Of a DNA stretch of 28,619 nt, positions 1 to 8,219 are shown one piece after another. The stretch comes from Clostridiales bacterium. Lineage in GTDB: Bacteria; Bacillota; Clostridia; Oscillospirales; QAMX01. The notes under the pieces are model-generated. The model was not told the origin of the DNA. It did not search any database and saw only the letters and a list, made by a program, of their open reading frames with translations. Made by a program: the position numbers and the translations under genes. Numbering within the stretch: the first letter of the stretch is position 1; every line of letters begins with the position of its first letter. The stretch lies in the NCBI GenBank assembly GCA_012514045.1, contig JAAZBA010000272.1, forward strand, positions 1-28,619. The letters run 5' to 3'.

Positions 1-2
1 GC

Positions 3-125
3 TATGAGGTGGGTATGTTCCTCACCACAAACATCCAGCCCTTTGTAAAACACGCAGACTGGCATCTTATCAAAGAAACAATGAAAGCAATAAAGAAAGT
101 AGGAGTAGAATCATGTATAGAATAG
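3..125 (+). CDS. 3' end of an unidentified gene (partial)
   Basis: An open frame enters from the left edge and stops with TAG at 123-125. About 40 residues are visible, including the run TTNIQPFVKHADWHLIKET, and they end in a Lys-rich helix-like stretch. It overlaps the start of the aminotransferase by 13 bp, and that gene's AGGAG site lies inside this frame, which suggests translational coupling. I do not recognise the family securely. The amphipathic C-terminal helix could belong to another DegT-type enzyme or to a sugar enzyme, but that is a guess. Reality as coding sequence is supported mainly by the tight overlap. Confidence 0.5.
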   Translation, partial: YEVGMFLTTNIQPFVKHADWHLIKETMKAIKKVGVESCIE

Positions 126-1267
126 GCAAAGAAGAAATCGCAGCCGTAGCACGTGTCATCGAGTCCAAGCAGATATTCAAGGTCGGCGGCCTCAATGAGG
201 TTTTCAATTTTGAGAACGAACTTTGTGAGAAGATAGGCGCCGAGAAAGCCATAATGATGACATCCGGTAAGGCTTCCCTTATCAGCGCACTCATAGGCAT
301 GGGCATCGGCCCCGGCGATCAGGTTATTGTACCTGGGTATACATACATCGCATCCGCTATGGCAATCGTAGCCGTTGGCGCTATCCCTGTAATCGCCGAG
401 ATCGACGATACACTCACCATTGACATTAAGGACATTGAGAAAAAGATTACCAGCCATACAAAGGCCATCATCCCCGTGCATATCCAGGGCTTCCCCTGCA
501 ATATGGACGCTATATGCGCTTTAGCCAAGAAGCACAACCTCTTCGTACTTGAGGATGCATGCCAGGCAGACGGCGGTTCTTACCACGGAAAGCGTCTGGC
601 TACAATCGGCGATGCCGGCGCATTCAGCTTTAACTTCTTCAAGATCGTTTCCGCCGGTGAGGGCGGCGCCCTTGTTACAGATAACCGGGAGATCTTTGAG
701 CGCGCCTACATCTACCACGACAGCAGCGCTATTGCATTCTTCGGCAACCAGCTTGACGGTGTGGGCACGGTTCCCTTCTGCGGCGTACAGTACAGAGCCA
801 ACGAGGTTTCTGCGGCTATCATGCGTGAACAGCTAAAGAAGATGGACGATATCATTGCCGACCTCCGCGCCAATAAGAAGACTGTTATGGACGCTCTCGC
901 AGCTGATTTTGCTTTCGCCCCCTCCAACGACATCAAGGGCGACTGCGGCACAACACTTACATTCAAGTTCGACACAATCGATGAGGCGGCAAAGTTTGAG
1001 GAATACATCGGCGGTACACGTCCCATCAATACAGGCAAGCACGTATACAGCCACTGGACGCCTATCCTCGAGAAGCGCGGCGCCCTCCATCCTCTGATGG
1101 ATCCCTTCAAGATGGAAGCCAATAAGGACATCATCCCCGAGTACTCAAAAGATATGTGCCCGAAGACGCTTGACATCCTTTCCAAGAACGTTTACGTTTC
1201 TGTAAACCCCGATTGGACAAAGGAAGACATGGAAAAGCTAGTCGCAAAGTGCAAAGCTTTTAAGTAA
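113..1267 (+). CDS. DegT/DnrJ/EryC1/StrS-type PLP-dependent sugar aminotransferase
   Basis: 384 aa, a normal length for the family. These fold-type I enzymes use PLP to transfer an amino group to a keto-sugar in deoxyamino-sugar biosynthesis. The expected motifs are visible: SGKASL near residue 51 for phosphate and cofactor contact, EDACQ at 147-151 with the cofactor-contacting Asp148, FSFNFFK at 171-177 with the Schiff-base Lys177, and the AGEGGALVTD loop that follows. The ATG at 113 has AGGAG about 8 nt upstream. The end (VNPDWTKEDMEKL) recalls KdnA-like members, but the sugar substrate cannot be told from sequence. An intrinsic terminator follows within 15 bp. With the heparinase-like gene it suggests a polysaccharide locus. 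Confidence 0.88.
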   Translation: MYRIGKEEIAAVARVIESKQIFKVGGLNEVFNFENELCEKIGAEKAIMMTSGKASLISALIGMGIGPGDQVIVPGYTYIASAMAIVAVGAIPVIAEIDDTLTIDIKDIEKKITSHTKAIIPVHIQGFPCNMDAICALAKKHNLFVLEDACQADGGSYHGKRLATIGDAGAFSFNFFKIVSAGEGGALVTDNREIFERAYIYHDSSAIAFFGNQLDGVGTVPFCGVQYRANEVSAAIMREQLKKMDDIIADLRANKKTVMDALAADFAFAPSNDIKGDCGTTLTFKFDTIDEAAKFEEYIGGTRPINTGKHVYSHWTPILEKRGALHPLMDPFKMEANKDIIPEYSKDMCPKTLDILSKNVYVSVNPDWTKEDMEKLVAKCKAFK

Positions 1268-1277
1268 AAGATGATTT

Positions 1278-1313
1278 AAGACCTCCGTGGGAACTCCCAT
1301 GGAGGTCTTTTTA
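1278..1313 (+). terminator. Intrinsic terminator after the aminotransferase gene
   Basis: A 14-bp stem (arms 1278-1291 and 1296-1309, one G-U pair) closes an AACT tetraloop and is followed by a T-rich stretch. It lies between the aminotransferase stop and the best start of the next gene, so it should end or weaken read-through. It also shows that a GTG at 1287, in frame with the next gene, lies inside a terminator hairpin and is not a credible start. Confidence 0.85.
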
Positions 1314-1340
1314 AACCGATTTTTTGAAAGGATGGGAAAA

Positions 1341-3350
1341 ATGCTGAATAAGAACGACCTTTTGAAGCGTATCCGGAGCTTTCAGGAGGACTGTGCTCTG
1401 CCGGGAGAAGCTTATGCCGGTCTTCGTACGGGTATGCGTACTGAAAAGTGGCTGAAGCTCCACAAAACCTGGATTGAAGCTCTGGACAACTGCGAGCTCC
1501 TCTTCTCAAACGGAGAAAACGGAAGGGTTAAATACGATAGCCTTCGGGATATAGACTTTACGGGACCTGAAATAAATAACCAGGAGTGGAGAGCTCAGCT
1601 TAACCGCTACCGCTGGCTACAGCATCTGGCATATGAGTATGAGGAGACAGGAAACGAAAAGTACGCGGCTTTAGCTCGTGACAGCATTGAGGCATGGCTC
1701 AACTACCGCACATTCAGAGGCGATGAGACAGTGGCTGAGGTTTGGAAAAATTACGGTGACAACAATCTCTCCGTATCCATTCGCCTCGGTCAGCTGGATT
1801 ATGACGGATGGTACGGGAGTCTGCCCCATTTCATGGGTAACAAAGCCTATAACGAAGCGTTCGTCGCAAGGATGGAGCGCTCCGCCTATGAGCAAATGGA
1901 GTTCCTTAAGCGCAACAACACAAAGCACGGTAATTTCCGCATTTCCGAGCTGGACACTATGATGTTCATTTCCGATATACTTCCCGGCTTTGAGGAGTAT
2001 AGGGAGTACGCCGTTCGCAACCTCAACGAGACTTTTGCCTCACAGGTTGAGCCGGACGGCTCCCATCAGGAGTATACCTACGGTTATCATACCTGGATGT
2101 GCGATGTGTTTACGAAGTACGCAATCCTCAGCAAAAACAGACCTGAGCTGGGAATAAAAATCGATCCTGAACGGGTTTGCTCCATGTATCTCTACACCTT
2201 TGCCAGCCAGACTCCCGACGGTCGTGTATTTGGCATAAACGACATAGGACGCTGGATTCCCGATACCGCTCCCGCGGATTACGGTCAGCAGAGAGCCTTC
2301 TATAACCGTCTGCGTGTCTTCTTGGGGCTTTCGGAAGATCATTCTCCCCTGCCCTGCGCTTTCCCCGATGCGGGACAGTATTTCTTCAGGCATGGTAACG
2401 ACGCCATGGCTTTCGACTGCTCAAACGCCGGAGGATACCATGTACACAATGCCCGGGGCTCCCTTCTCTTTTATCACGGGGACAGACTTCAGCTGTGCGA
2501 TCCCGGATCTCTAAACTACGAAGCCTCGGATCCATTCTGCGCCCCGGGACGTATGACTCCCCTCCACAACACAGTTACCGTAAACGGCTGGAATCAGAAC
2601 CAGTTCGCCAACGCTGTTGTTCCCTTCTGCACAGACAACGATGACCTCAGCTTTGTCCAGTGCGTATACTCGGGAGGTTATACAAACTACTCAACCCATC
2701 TCAGAAAAATGGATTTCGGGACTGTTCTGTCCTGCGCCGGACGGCATATAAGGACAGTACTGTGGATAAAGAACGCTTTTGTAGTTGTGTATGACACGCT
2801 GGATATGCTGCTGCAAGAATATGATTTCGCCGCCCATTGGCAACTTCTGGATGAGGATATAGTTTTTGATGCTGAGAGCAAAAGCATCAGTACCGTGTCC
2901 GATGGGTATAATATTCTGATTACTTCTCCCTGCGGCAATATGCCTACAGAGGCTAAGCTGTATAAGGGGGACTTTGAGCGGAAGCTGGGGTATATTGCCG
3001 CCGGTCCCGGCGCTCTTTCCTCCGGCATGCCGGCGCCCATGCTTTCAATAGAAGGTCATGTTGAAGGTCATCTCCGTCCCGGTATTTTCACAGTTATCGC
3101 ACCCTTTGAGGGGGATAAGGTACCGGTAATTGAGGCGGAATGCAGTCATACAGGCAATGAGATCTTTCTTGATGTAAAGTTTAACGGTGAGTGCTATCAC
3201 TTCGGCGCCTGCTCTGCTTTCCTCCGAAACGACCCCTGTATCACTCAGGTGGGTGAAAACGGACGCCTTAAATCAGATGGTCACGCGGCGCTTATCTGTC
3301 CCGACGGACGTGCCGCTTCCTTTGGAGGCACATATGTAGCTTTTGATTGA
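1341..3350 (+). CDS. Heparinase II/III-like polysaccharide lyase family protein
   Basis: 669 aa. The N-terminal half is helical, as in the alpha/alpha toroid of alginate- and heparin-lyase folds, with GNFRISELDTMMF and a later PDGSHQEYTYGYHTW segment that carry the family's Asn/Arg/Glu and Tyr/His positions. The C-terminal half looks like the heparinase II/III beta-sandwich: GGYHVHNARGSLLFY, then CDPGS, then PLHNTVTVNG, corresponding to the His-rich metal and active-site region. Members cleave uronic-acid polysaccharides by beta-elimination; the polymer is unknown here. No signal peptide is seen, so it is probably cytoplasmic. ATG 1341 is chosen because AAAGGA lies about 8 nt upstream, whereas ATG 1332 would overlap that site and GTG 1287 lies in the terminator. 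Confidence 0.85.
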   Translation: MLNKNDLLKRIRSFQEDCALPGEAYAGLRTGMRTEKWLKLHKTWIEALDNCELLFSNGENGRVKYDSLRDIDFTGPEINNQEWRAQLNRYRWLQHLAYEYEETGNEKYAALARDSIEAWLNYRTFRGDETVAEVWKNYGDNNLSVSIRLGQLDYDGWYGSLPHFMGNKAYNEAFVARMERSAYEQMEFLKRNNTKHGNFRISELDTMMFISDILPGFEEYREYAVRNLNETFASQVEPDGSHQEYTYGYHTWMCDVFTKYAILSKNRPELGIKIDPERVCSMYLYTFASQTPDGRVFGINDIGRWIPDTAPADYGQQRAFYNRLRVFLGLSEDHSPLPCAFPDAGQYFFRHGNDAMAFDCSNAGGYHVHNARGSLLFYHGDRLQLCDPGSLNYEASDPFCAPGRMTPLHNTVTVNGWNQNQFANAVVPFCTDNDDLSFVQCVYSGGYTNYSTHLRKMDFGTVLSCAGRHIRTVLWIKNAFVVVYDTLDMLLQEYDFAAHWQLLDEDIVFDAESKSISTVSDGYNILITSPCGNMPTEAKLYKGDFERKLGYIAAGPGALSSGMPAPMLSIEGHVEGHLRPGIFTVIAPFEGDKVPVIEAECSHTGNEIFLDVKFNGECYHFGACSAFLRNDPCITQVGENGRLKSDGHAALICPDGRAASFGGTYVAFD

Positions 3351-3448
3351 ATCTGCATAATACGAATATCGATGGTATTCCATGTGCTTTTTGAATAAAA
3401 AACGAACTTAAGGCAAAACAGTTTTCAACAAAGCCGATATAACATTTA

Positions 3449-3486
3449 AGCGGGATAGACCATAGATTTTTATGGTTTATCCCGCT
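3449..3486. terminator. Bidirectional stem-loop between convergent genes
   Basis: A 16-bp stem (3449-3464 with 3471-3486, one G-U pair) has a 6-nt loop. It lies between the converging heparinase-like (+) and YabR-like (-) genes. The flanks are A/T-rich on both sides but the T-runs are short, so termination strength is uncertain. The rest of the 232-bp gap 3351-3582 holds nothing else I can support. Confidence 0.7.
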
Positions 3487-3582
3487 ATTTGCAGCTATAT
3501 GAGTTTATTCTCTGCATAAAATACATTTGCCGCACCGTCAAGCATTTAATTATTGCTTATTACCGGCATAGGGTTAGGAGTA

Positions 3583-4020
3583 CTATTTTCTTCTTCTCGA
3601 TGGGCGCTTTCTGTCCTGTATGTTTCTAAGGTCAGACATGCGGCTGTCGCTGTCCTGCATGAAGGACTTGAGCTTGTCTTCAAATGCCTGATCCTTCACC
3701 GGCTCATCTCCGTAAAGTTCTCCATGCAAAATCGGCGGAGCCGCTTCTTTGTAGGCACCTCTCTGAGGCACTGCGGGTTTTGGCAACGGTGATTCCGCTT
3801 TTTTTATGGACAGACTGTATTTTCCGTCCTTTATATCGATAATCTTTACCTTTACAGTCTGTCCCATCTGAAGATGCTCGGAAATATCCGACACGTATGT
3901 GTTGGATACCTCGGAAATATGGACAAGACCTGTTACACCCTCGCCTATTGTAACGAACGCGCCAAACTTCGTGATTCCTGAAACCTTGCCTTCAAGCACC
4001 GTACCGATGACAAATTCCAT
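3583..4020 (-). CDS. yabR: YabR-like S1-domain RNA-binding protein
   Basis: 145 aa from ATG 4020. A single S1 OB-fold fills residues 1-70 (GTVLEGKVSGITKFGAFV, then GLVHISEV, KVKIIDI and SLSIKKA), followed by a Pro-rich linker and a basic C-terminus ending in RPSRRRK. B. subtilis YabR has the same order and begins directly with the S1 strand, which supports ATG 4020 over the GTG at 4038. It lies last in a divIC-containing cluster, exactly as in Bacillus. The proper function of YabR is poorly known; RNA or ribosome binding is inferred from the fold. The initiation region is odd: the only strong Shine-Dalgarno is 32 nt from this ATG, with a hairpin between them. Confidence 0.85.
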   Translation of the reverse strand: MEFVIGTVLEGKVSGITKFGAFVTIGEGVTGLVHISEVSNTYVSDISEHLQMGQTVKVKIIDIKDGKYSLSIKKAESPLPKPAVPQRGAYKEAAPPILHGELYGDEPVKDQAFEDKLKSFMQDSDSRMSDLRNIQDRKRPSRRRK

Positions 4021-4060
4021 ACAGTAACCACACCCCACTGCTTTTGGGGTATCCTCCTTT
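4021..4060 (-). promoter_or_regulatory. Hairpin-spaced ribosome binding site of yabR
   Basis: Read on the minus strand, AAAGGAGG (4060-4053) overlaps the divIC stop. It is followed at once by a 7-bp stem (4052-4046 with 4036-4030, one G-U) and a 9-nt loop, then 9 nt to ATG 4020. With the hairpin folded, the Shine-Dalgarno would sit about 9 nt from the ATG and the competing GTG at 4038 would be partly buried in the stem. Confidence 0.5.
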
Positions 4061-4341
4061 TATTTACCTGTGATATCAATGAATATTCTCTCACCGGGGA
4101 GAGAGAAGCCCAATTTTTCTCTTGCTATGTCAGCGATTTCCTCGTCTGTCAAATCTGTTTTCAGGGAGTTCTCCAGCTGCTGATTTTTAAGCGTTACTGA
4201 ATGAACCTCACTGTTCAGAGCGTCAAGTTCCTTTTGTTTATCCCGGATGCTGCCTCTGATGAGCACAAGATTATATAACATATAGATCGTGAACAGCACA
4301 ATAACCACATTAATAAGAAATTTGGTTTTTTTCTTCTTCAT
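4060..4341 (-). CDS. divIC: Septum formation initiator DivIC/FtsL-type protein
   Basis: 93 aa. A basic N-terminus (MKKKKTKF) precedes one membrane helix at residues 9-27, then a coiled coil at about 30-62 and the family ending AREKLGFSLPGERIFIDI. DivIC is a bitopic division protein that forms a complex with FtsL and DivIB at the septum and helps activate septal peptidoglycan synthesis. The AGGA site lies close to ATG 4341. It sits between yabO and yabR, 35 bp after yabO. In Bacillus the sporulation genes yabP and yabQ lie in this gap; here there is no room for them. Confidence 0.88.
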   Translation of the reverse strand: MKKKKTKFLINVVIVLFTIYMLYNLVLIRGSIRDKQKELDALNSEVHSVTLKNQQLENSLKTDLTDEEIADIAREKLGFSLPGERIFIDITGK

Positions 4342-4376
4342 TCAGATCCTATTCCTTTCATCGGAATCACAAAGCT

Positions 4377-4619
4377 TTAAACTATTTCTCTATATAGAGT
4401 GGGGGCGGTTTCCTTGGTGGCATGCTCCGGCACACTAAGCACCTCTACCTTAATGGTGCGCTCGCCGAAAGTGATCTCCACTATGTCCCCTACCTTGACC
4501 TGATATGAGGCTTTTACCTGTCTCCCATTCACCGCTATCTTCTCGTTATCGCAAGCGGCGTTTGCCACTGTGCGACGTTTTATCAGCCTTGATACCTTAA
4601 GATATTTATCTATTCTCAT
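4377..4619 (-). CDS. yabO: S4-domain RNA-binding protein, YabO/Hsp15-like
   Basis: 80 aa, almost entirely one S4 domain: MRIDKYLKVSRLIKRRTVAN, a VNGRQVKAS turn and KVGDIVEI. Members bind structured RNA; the related Hsp15/RqcP proteins bind free 50S subunits carrying stalled peptidyl-tRNA, and a ribosome quality-control role is a fair inference for this short form. CAGGAG lies 7 nt before ATG 4619. The start overlaps the mazG stop by 14 bp, so the two are probably translationally coupled. Confidence 0.87.
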   Translation of the reverse strand: MRIDKYLKVSRLIKRRTVANAACDNEKIAVNGRQVKASYQVKVGDIVEITFGERTIKVEVLSVPEHATKETAPTLYREIV

Positions 4620-5274
4620 CGCTTGTCTCCTGAGCCTTGAATTCCTCTATAAACCTGTCCGTTGCCTCTGACAGAGACTGTTCCGGGTCGATTTTCAGCT
4701 TCCTTGCGGCGGCGGTGACCGCCAGCAGTGCCTCGCCTATACCCTCGGGGGTATCAAGATCGGACATGCAGAATTCCTTTGAATATCCCGCTTTTGAAGC
4801 TTTTGACAGCACCTTGTCGGCTCTGATAAGGGCAGGCAGGCACTTCGCTATGGACTCCAGTGTTTCTCCCTGGCTCTTATGTCCCTTTTCCTTCTTTTTT
4901 ATCTCGTCCCAGTTTTTAAGCACCTCGGCGGCAGTGTCAGCCTTTACGTCAGAGAATATGTGGGGATGTCTCGAAATCATCTTGCGGCAGACTCCGTCAC
5001 AAACGTCGTCTATATCGAAACGTCTTGCATCGGTTTCTATGCCGGAATGGAAAACAACCTGGAGCATAACGTCTCCCAGTTCTTCTCTAAGGAGATCGGA
5101 GTCAGAAGCGTCGATTGCCTCGATCACTTCATATGTCTCCTCAATGAAATTGCGTTTGATGGACTCATGGGTCTGCTTTATATCCCAGGGGCAGCCTCCT
5201 TCGCCACGGAGTATTTTAATAATATCCACCAGGTCATAGAAAGTGTATTTATCTTTATATATAAAATCTATCAT
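4606..5274 (-). CDS. mazG: MazG-family nucleoside triphosphate pyrophosphohydrolase
   Basis: 222 aa. The N-terminal MazG domain is intact: GGCPWDIKQTHESIKRN, then EETYEVIEAI and EELGDVMLQVVFH, which supply the metal-binding acidic residues, then SRHPHIF. The enzyme hydrolyses (d)NTPs to NMP and PPi, cleaning abnormal nucleotides. The C-terminal repeat is recognisable (LPALIRADKV, then LLAVTAAARKLKIDPEQSL) but shorter than usual; the stretch that normally carries its acidic motif is replaced by a short linker, so it may be structural only. Unlike B. subtilis YabN, no N-terminal methyltransferase-type domain is present. It starts 37 bp after the flippase gene and has a weak purine-rich site. 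Confidence 0.88.
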   Translation of the reverse strand: MIDFIYKDKYTFYDLVDIIKILRGEGGCPWDIKQTHESIKRNFIEETYEVIEAIDASDSDLLREELGDVMLQVVFHSGIETDARRFDIDDVCDGVCRKMISRHPHIFSDVKADTAAEVLKNWDEIKKKEKGHKSQGETLESIAKCLPALIRADKVLSKASKAGYSKEFCMSDLDTPEGIGEALLAVTAAARKLKIDPEQSLSEATDRFIEEFKAQETSDENR

Positions 5275-5311
5275 ATTTTCTCTCTTCTTGCAATACCTTT
5301 TCGAAAAATTT

Positions 5312-6898
5312 TTAAAGTCTCAGGAGTTTTACCAGCTTTTCTCCCTTCGGGAGCATAAGCATATCCTCTTTATATAGTCCCTTTATTGCGATTATCACTC
5401 CGAAATACACTACAACAGCTATGACAATAGATACCAATACCGCCAGTTTTACTCCGATTAAACCTGTCAGGAGCATGTTTGAGAAGTAGGCGCAAACCCC
5501 CATAACAGCGGCGGCGATAGCAGGCTTAATAAGAGATGCCCAATTTCTAGGAGCTATATTTGTCTTTTTGTAAAGGATAATAAGATTGAGTGTAGCTATG
5601 GAAGCGTAGCAGCACAATGTACCGATTGGGGCGCCTGATATGTTTATAGACGGGGTGCCCACAAGTATATAATTGCATGTGAGCTTGACTACACAGCCAA
5701 CAATCATTGAAACAACTGTCAGTCTCTCTCTTCCTGCCGCCTGCATAATCGAGTTGGTGACAGATACAAGAGCAACGAACACCACTGCCGGGGCAAGCAT
5801 TGTGAGCATGGGGGCAGCGATATTCACCTCATCAGTGTTTACAAACAAAAGGTTCAGAATAGGCCAGGAAAGGGTGCCGATTCCTGCGGCGCAGGGAAAT
5901 GCGATTAGGCAGGTGCATCTAAGAGCGCTGTCCGCTGTCCTTGATGCCCTTAGATAGTCCATTCTTGCGTTTGCGGCGGAGATCGCCGGGATAAGGCTTA
6001 CGGTGAGAGCCACAATAAGTGTCTGGGGCAAGGTCATAAGGCTTACCGCCTTGACAGAATATGCTCCGTAAAGCACATTGGCGTCGACTTCTGAGAATCC
6101 GATAGACTGAAGCCTTCTGAGTACTACCATTGTATCGATAAGGTTTGTTACAGACAGTACCGCGGAGCCAATTGTTATCGGTATAGCGATAGCTATAAGT
6201 TTCCCTATAAGCGCCTTTGAGGAGCGGCACTCATCAGATGTTTCAGGGATTACAGTTTTATCTGTGCGCTTTTTTATCGTCAGATAGAGAGCGCCCAAAA
6301 CTGTGCCGATGGTTACGCCGGCGATAGCTCCCGCCGCCGCTACCTCCACCCCATAACCTTTTTTAAGAAGAATATACGCAAAGGTGTAGCCAAGAAGCAG
6401 TTTTGACAGCGCCTCGATGACCTGGGATATTGCTGTGGGGTACATGTTTGACATGCCCTGATAATAGCCGCGATAGACGGACATTATTGCCACGAAGAAC
6501 ACAGCCGGAGCAATGGCGAGGACGCTTAAATATGCCCTTGAGTTCTGAACAGATTCTACATAAAATCCTGCTCCTACAAACATCACAATACTGAACAGCG
6601 CCCCAATGCTTAAAAACAACGCCAATGCCACCTTGACAATCTTTTTGACTTCTCTTCCCTTACCCAGGGCGTTTGATTCCGCCACCATTCTGGACACCGC
6701 CACGGGAAGTCCCGCGGTGGACAGGACGAACATCATGTTGTAAAGGTAGTAGGCGACAAGGAAAAGCCCCATTCCGTCAGCGCCGATAAGGTTGTCAAGG
6801 GGTATTTTAAAGATGGCGCCTATGACTTTTATGAGTATGTTTGCGATTATAAGAACCAGCGCTCCCTGAAGGAAGCTCTGCTTGTTTTCGTTTGCCAC
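5312..6898 (-). CDS. SpoVB/YabM-type polysaccharide or lipid flippase (MOP superfamily)
   Basis: 528 aa with about 14 hydrophobic segments and the family opening FLQGALVLIIANILIKVIG, followed by IFKIPLDNLIG and GLFLVAYYLYNMMF. Proteins of this type move lipid-linked saccharides or lipid II across the membrane. SpoVB is needed for spore cortex in Bacillus, while paralogues such as YabM act in vegetative cells. Position at the head of the mazG-yabO-divIC-yabR run matches yabM. The start is GTG 6898, 8 nt after a clear AGGAGGT; no nearer ATG fits. It follows the deaminase gene by 13 bp, so probably the same transcript. Confidence 0.87.
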   Translation of the reverse strand: MANENKQSFLQGALVLIIANILIKVIGAIFKIPLDNLIGADGMGLFLVAYYLYNMMFVLSTAGLPVAVSRMVAESNALGKGREVKKIVKVALALFLSIGALFSIVMFVGAGFYVESVQNSRAYLSVLAIAPAVFFVAIMSVYRGYYQGMSNMYPTAISQVIEALSKLLLGYTFAYILLKKGYGVEVAAAGAIAGVTIGTVLGALYLTIKKRTDKTVIPETSDECRSSKALIGKLIAIAIPITIGSAVLSVTNLIDTMVVLRRLQSIGFSEVDANVLYGAYSVKAVSLMTLPQTLIVALTVSLIPAISAANARMDYLRASRTADSALRCTCLIAFPCAAGIGTLSWPILNLLFVNTDEVNIAAPMLTMLAPAVVFVALVSVTNSIMQAAGRERLTVVSMIVGCVVKLTCNYILVGTPSINISGAPIGTLCCYASIATLNLIILYKKTNIAPRNWASLIKPAIAAAVMGVCAYFSNMLLTGLIGVKLAVLVSIVIAVVVYFGVIIAIKGLYKEDMLMLPKGEKLVKLLRL

Positions 6899-6911
6899 GA
6901 AGGTAGACCTC

Positions 6912-8195
6912 CTATTTTTTTCCGTCCTCCACGGCTTTTCTCAGCTTGCCTATATCTATGCCGCAAGCAAATCGGCCATATTCATACACAATTTTGCCAT
7001 CGATGACGGTCATAGCCACATCGCTTCCATTGGCGGAGTACACCACGTTTGCCACATGGTCATAACATGGAGTAAGTCCTATACGGGAGAAATCCAGCAC
7101 CGCAAGGTCGGCGTTGCAGCCTTCTTTTATAACGCCGCTATTAAGCCTCAGTGCCTTTGCTCCGTTCACCGTTGCCATTTTAAGGGCATCGTATGCGCTT
7201 ATGGCAGTGGGATCGAGGGAAATTCCCTTTTGAAGAAGAGAAGCCAGCTTCATTTCTTCAAACATATCAAGGCTGTTGTTTGAGGCGGCGCCGTCGGTGC
7301 CGAGAGCCACGTTTACACCCCGTTTAATATACTTGCTCACATCGGCAATACCGCTGGCAAGCATAAGGTTGCTTGTAGGACAGTGGACAGCGGTGACGTT
7401 TTTCTCTCTCATAAGCTCGATGTCCTCATCGGTGAGATAGACACAATGGGCGGCAATACAGCCCACGTCAAGGACTCCGTATCTGTCAAGTGTCTGCAGA
7501 GGAGTAGTGCCATATTTCTCAATGCAGTTTTCCTGTTCTGTCTTTGTCTCCGACACATGGACATTTATAGGTTTGCCGTTTTCCTCCGCCTCTTTTCTCA
7601 CCCGCTCCCAAGCTCTCGGATAGCTTGTGTAGACAGCATGGATGCCGTTGAGGGATTTAATAAGGCAGCTGTCACGATATTTCTCCCTTATCAGTCTGTT
7701 CTGGAGAAAGGATCGGTTCTCCTCCAGGTTTTCATTCTCGTCAAAGGAGGTAAGAGCGTTGGTTAAATGTAGCCTTATGCCCACTTTTTCCGCGGCGGAG
7801 GCTATTGCGTCAAGATTCATATACATATCACACAAAGCTGTCGTGCCTGTGGATATAGCTTCAAGCATTCCAAGAAGGGAACCTGCGTGAATATCTTCTC
7901 CGGTCAGCTTTGCTTCTCTCGGGAATATGTGTTCGAAGAGCCATTCCTCCAGAGGCACATCGTTTGAGCTGCCACGGAGAAGGATCATCGGTATATGGGA
8001 ATGGGCGTTAATAAGACCCGGGATCACCACAAGGTTTTCCCCTTCTACTACTCTGCCGGCGTTTTCACCCGGCTCATAAGCCCCGAAGTAAGCGATTTTG
8101 CCTTTGTCAATGCCAATACACATGTTTCGGAGCACTCTCTCTTCGAGGGTGTCATCCATGGGCAGCACCGTTACATTTCGAAAAAGCAGCTCCAT
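6912..8195 (-). CDS. mtaD: 5'-methylthioadenosine/S-adenosylhomocysteine deaminase (amidohydrolase superfamily)
   Basis: 427 aa, typical for MtaD and related Trz/ATZ amidohydrolases. Metal ligands are present: HSH near residues 65-67, the His of NVHVSETKTE, the His of AAHCVYLT, and the Asp of LGTDGAASNNSLD. The composite N- and C-terminal beta domain is also there (ending in GKIVYEYGRF). The enzyme deaminates MTA or SAH to inosyl forms in methyl-cycle salvage; other purine-like substrates cannot be excluded. ATG 8195 is chosen because GAGAGG lies just upstream, while ATG 8207 has no site. It precedes the flippase gene by 13 bp. Confidence 0.85.
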   Translation of the reverse strand: MELLFRNVTVLPMDDTLEERVLRNMCIGIDKGKIAYFGAYEPGENAGRVVEGENLVVIPGLINAHSHIPMILLRGSSNDVPLEEWLFEHIFPREAKLTGEDIHAGSLLGMLEAISTGTTALCDMYMNLDAIASAAEKVGIRLHLTNALTSFDENENLEENRSFLQNRLIREKYRDSCLIKSLNGIHAVYTSYPRAWERVRKEAEENGKPINVHVSETKTEQENCIEKYGTTPLQTLDRYGVLDVGCIAAHCVYLTDEDIELMREKNVTAVHCPTSNLMLASGIADVSKYIKRGVNVALGTDGAASNNSLDMFEEMKLASLLQKGISLDPTAISAYDALKMATVNGAKALRLNSGVIKEGCNADLAVLDFSRIGLTPCYDHVANVVYSANGSDVAMTVIDGKIVYEYGRFACGIDIGKLRKAVEDGKK

Positions 8196-8219
8196 ATTAC
8201 CTCTCATATATAAAACGAC

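Noticed and set aside
1287..1340. GTG 1287 or ATG 1332 as start of the heparinase-like gene
   Set aside because: GTG 1287 is inside a terminator stem; ATG 1332 overlaps the ribosome site that serves ATG 1341.
4637..5239. Long plus-strand ORF opposite mazG (200 codons)
   Set aside because: It is Ser-rich with no family resemblance and lies wholly antisense to a clear mazG reading frame.
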